From NCBI GenBank assembly GCA_001803415.1, contig MHDC01000014.1:42703-80925 (forward strand): a DNA stretch of 38,223 bases, read 5' to 3'. The translations under genes were made by a program, and so were the position numbers. This stretch comes from Microgenomates group bacterium RBG_16_45_19. GTDB lineage: Bacteria; Patescibacteriota; Microgenomatia; UBA1400; RBG-16-45-19. The notes beneath the pieces were generated by a model. The model saw nothing but the letters and a program-made list of their open reading frames with translations, did not search any database and was not told where the DNA came from. Positions within the stretch are counted from its first letter, which is position 1. The number at the start of each line of letters is the position of its first letter. Below, piece by piece: positions 37,001 to 38,223 of this stretch.

Positions 37001-37177
37001 ATGGCCCGTGCCACCGCGCCTACTTCCCTTCCTGAATACGACCCCACCCATGATCCGGAGGTCCTGGCCGTCAAACAAAAATACGCCCGTATCATCCGCC
37101 AAGCTTTATTTGGCCTCCTCGGTTTCGGTTTCCTCTTAGCCCTGGCCACTCTTTTTCTCCTCCGGCAAGCTCGCTAG
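37001..37177 (+). CDS. 58-aa single-TM protein
   Basis: MARATAPTSLPEYDPTHDPEVLAVKQKYARIIRQALFGLLGFGFLLALATLFLLRQAR*; TAG 1 nt before next ATG. Absent from ORF track. Confidence 0.65.
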   Translation: MARATAPTSLPEYDPTHDPEVLAVKQKYARIIRQALFGLLGFGFLLALATLFLLRQAR

Positions 37178-37178
37178 T

Positions 37179-38171
37179 ATGACCGACCTCACCCCGTTAC
37201 CAGAACCAGACGAAGCCGCGATCAAATCCAAACCCCGCCTTGGAATAGCGATTCTCATTGGTGTCTTATGCTCTCTGTTCCTGACTTCCCTTGTCGCCAC
37301 CGGTTTCTTCTACCTTAGAAACAATACCCTTCAAATCGTTCTAAACCTCCCTACCATTCTTACCCCACCCAAACCAACCAACATACAACCAACAATTACC
37401 CCCGATCCGACTACCAATTGGCAAACATATCTGGATAAAAATCATGACTTTCAGATTCAATATCCCCCCAACACTCAAATTATCAGCAGCAATAAAATCT
37501 TTGAACTTTTCTACCCTACGCACCCACCCTTAGGGCTCCATCTTTATCTGGATATCATCCCCAACCCCAAAGGCAAACCATTAAAAGATATCGGTGACCA
37601 GTACTTTCCTCTCTCCTTTCCCAAAGCTGAACCAAATAACTGGAGTTGGTCATTTCAAGGCCGAGACCAGATTCTAACCACCACCCGCTATTACCCGGGG
37701 ATTATCGACCTCGAAAATATTTACCTTATTAATTATAACCATCAAGTTTATGCCATCCGAACTTCATTCTCTGACCAGCATGCACCCGAACTTGTCGCCC
37801 TCAAAAACCAAATGATTTCAACTTTCAAGTTTATTTACTTCGATAAAGTTAATTGGGACCTCCACCGAAATATCAATTCCTGGATATACTTTAACCTTTA
37901 TTATCAAGCCGATCCCCAAAGAAATTTCCGCTTCAAATATCCATCTATCCTTGAACTGAATAATAAAGATAGCGGCCCTGTCAATTTATCTCTTAAAGAG
38001 AACTCATATTTCGCCCTCATATCACTTGAAACAACTCAACCCTTATCTAGTCTTGATGGTATAAACTCAGACGAACAATTACAAAGTCTTTACCTCAATG
38101 ATAAATATTCACCCCTCCAAGACAATAACTATTCCCTAATTATTCACGAGTTTCGCACCTGGATTACTTAA
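37179..38171 (+). CDS. TM-anchored hypothetical protein
   Basis: 330 aa, N-terminal TM, extracytoplasmic region. Confidence 0.6.
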   Translation: MTDLTPLPEPDEAAIKSKPRLGIAILIGVLCSLFLTSLVATGFFYLRNNTLQIVLNLPTILTPPKPTNIQPTITPDPTTNWQTYLDKNHDFQIQYPPNTQIISSNKIFELFYPTHPPLGLHLYLDIIPNPKGKPLKDIGDQYFPLSFPKAEPNNWSWSFQGRDQILTTTRYYPGIIDLENIYLINYNHQVYAIRTSFSDQHAPELVALKNQMISTFKFIYFDKVNWDLHRNINSWIYFNLYYQADPQRNFRFKYPSILELNNKDSGPVNLSLKENSYFALISLETTQPLSSLDGINSDEQLQSLYLNDKYSPLQDNNYSLIIHEFRTWIT

Positions 38172-38223
38172 TGTAGACTCATAGTGTTACAAATTACTGC
38201 CCCACTATGAGCAAATTTAAATG

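Noticed and set aside
1-38223. CRISPR array or prophage
   Set aside because: No regularly spaced repeats of CRISPR type, no cas genes and no phage structural genes. The periodic repeats have a 7-bp period without spacers.

Overview
This 38.2 kb window looks like a Candidate Phyla Radiation (Patescibacteria, Microgenomates-like) chromosome segment. The lineage is inferred from reduced housekeeping content and an intron-rich 23S gene, not from a search. Housekeeping genes on the minus strand are obg, a LysM/M23 peptidase, rho, yraN, comM, dprA, radA, rpsA-like, ruvB and ruvA. There is also an rRNA unit on the minus strand: tRNA-Ala(UGC), 23S and 5S, with no 16S. The rest is mostly secreted or membrane proteins, a sortase, a VapBC-like pair and tRNA-Ile(GAU). 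Points that stand out: (1) the 23S gene carries three group I introns at E. coli positions ~1931, ~2604 and ~2656, the last splitting the sarcin-ricin loop; one intron has an intact LAGLIDADG ORF and another a gutted remnant. (2) A ~190-nt plus-strand RNA (16613-16806) has its own extended -10 promoter and intrinsic terminator, a D-stem-less tRNA/tmRNA-like fold, and a 13-nt segment complementary to its own anticodon-like arm. (3) Heptanucleotide repeats recur in coding linkers (obg, rpsA, radA, comM), intergenic hairpins and the toxin-antitoxin operator. (4) At least six SD-less genes have a -10 hexamer exactly 6 nt before the ATG, suggesting leaderless mRNAs. (5) Palindromic elements with shared ends flank comM. 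(6) boxA-like motifs repeat in the rRNA leader. All calls come from reading the sequence; no searches or folding were run.
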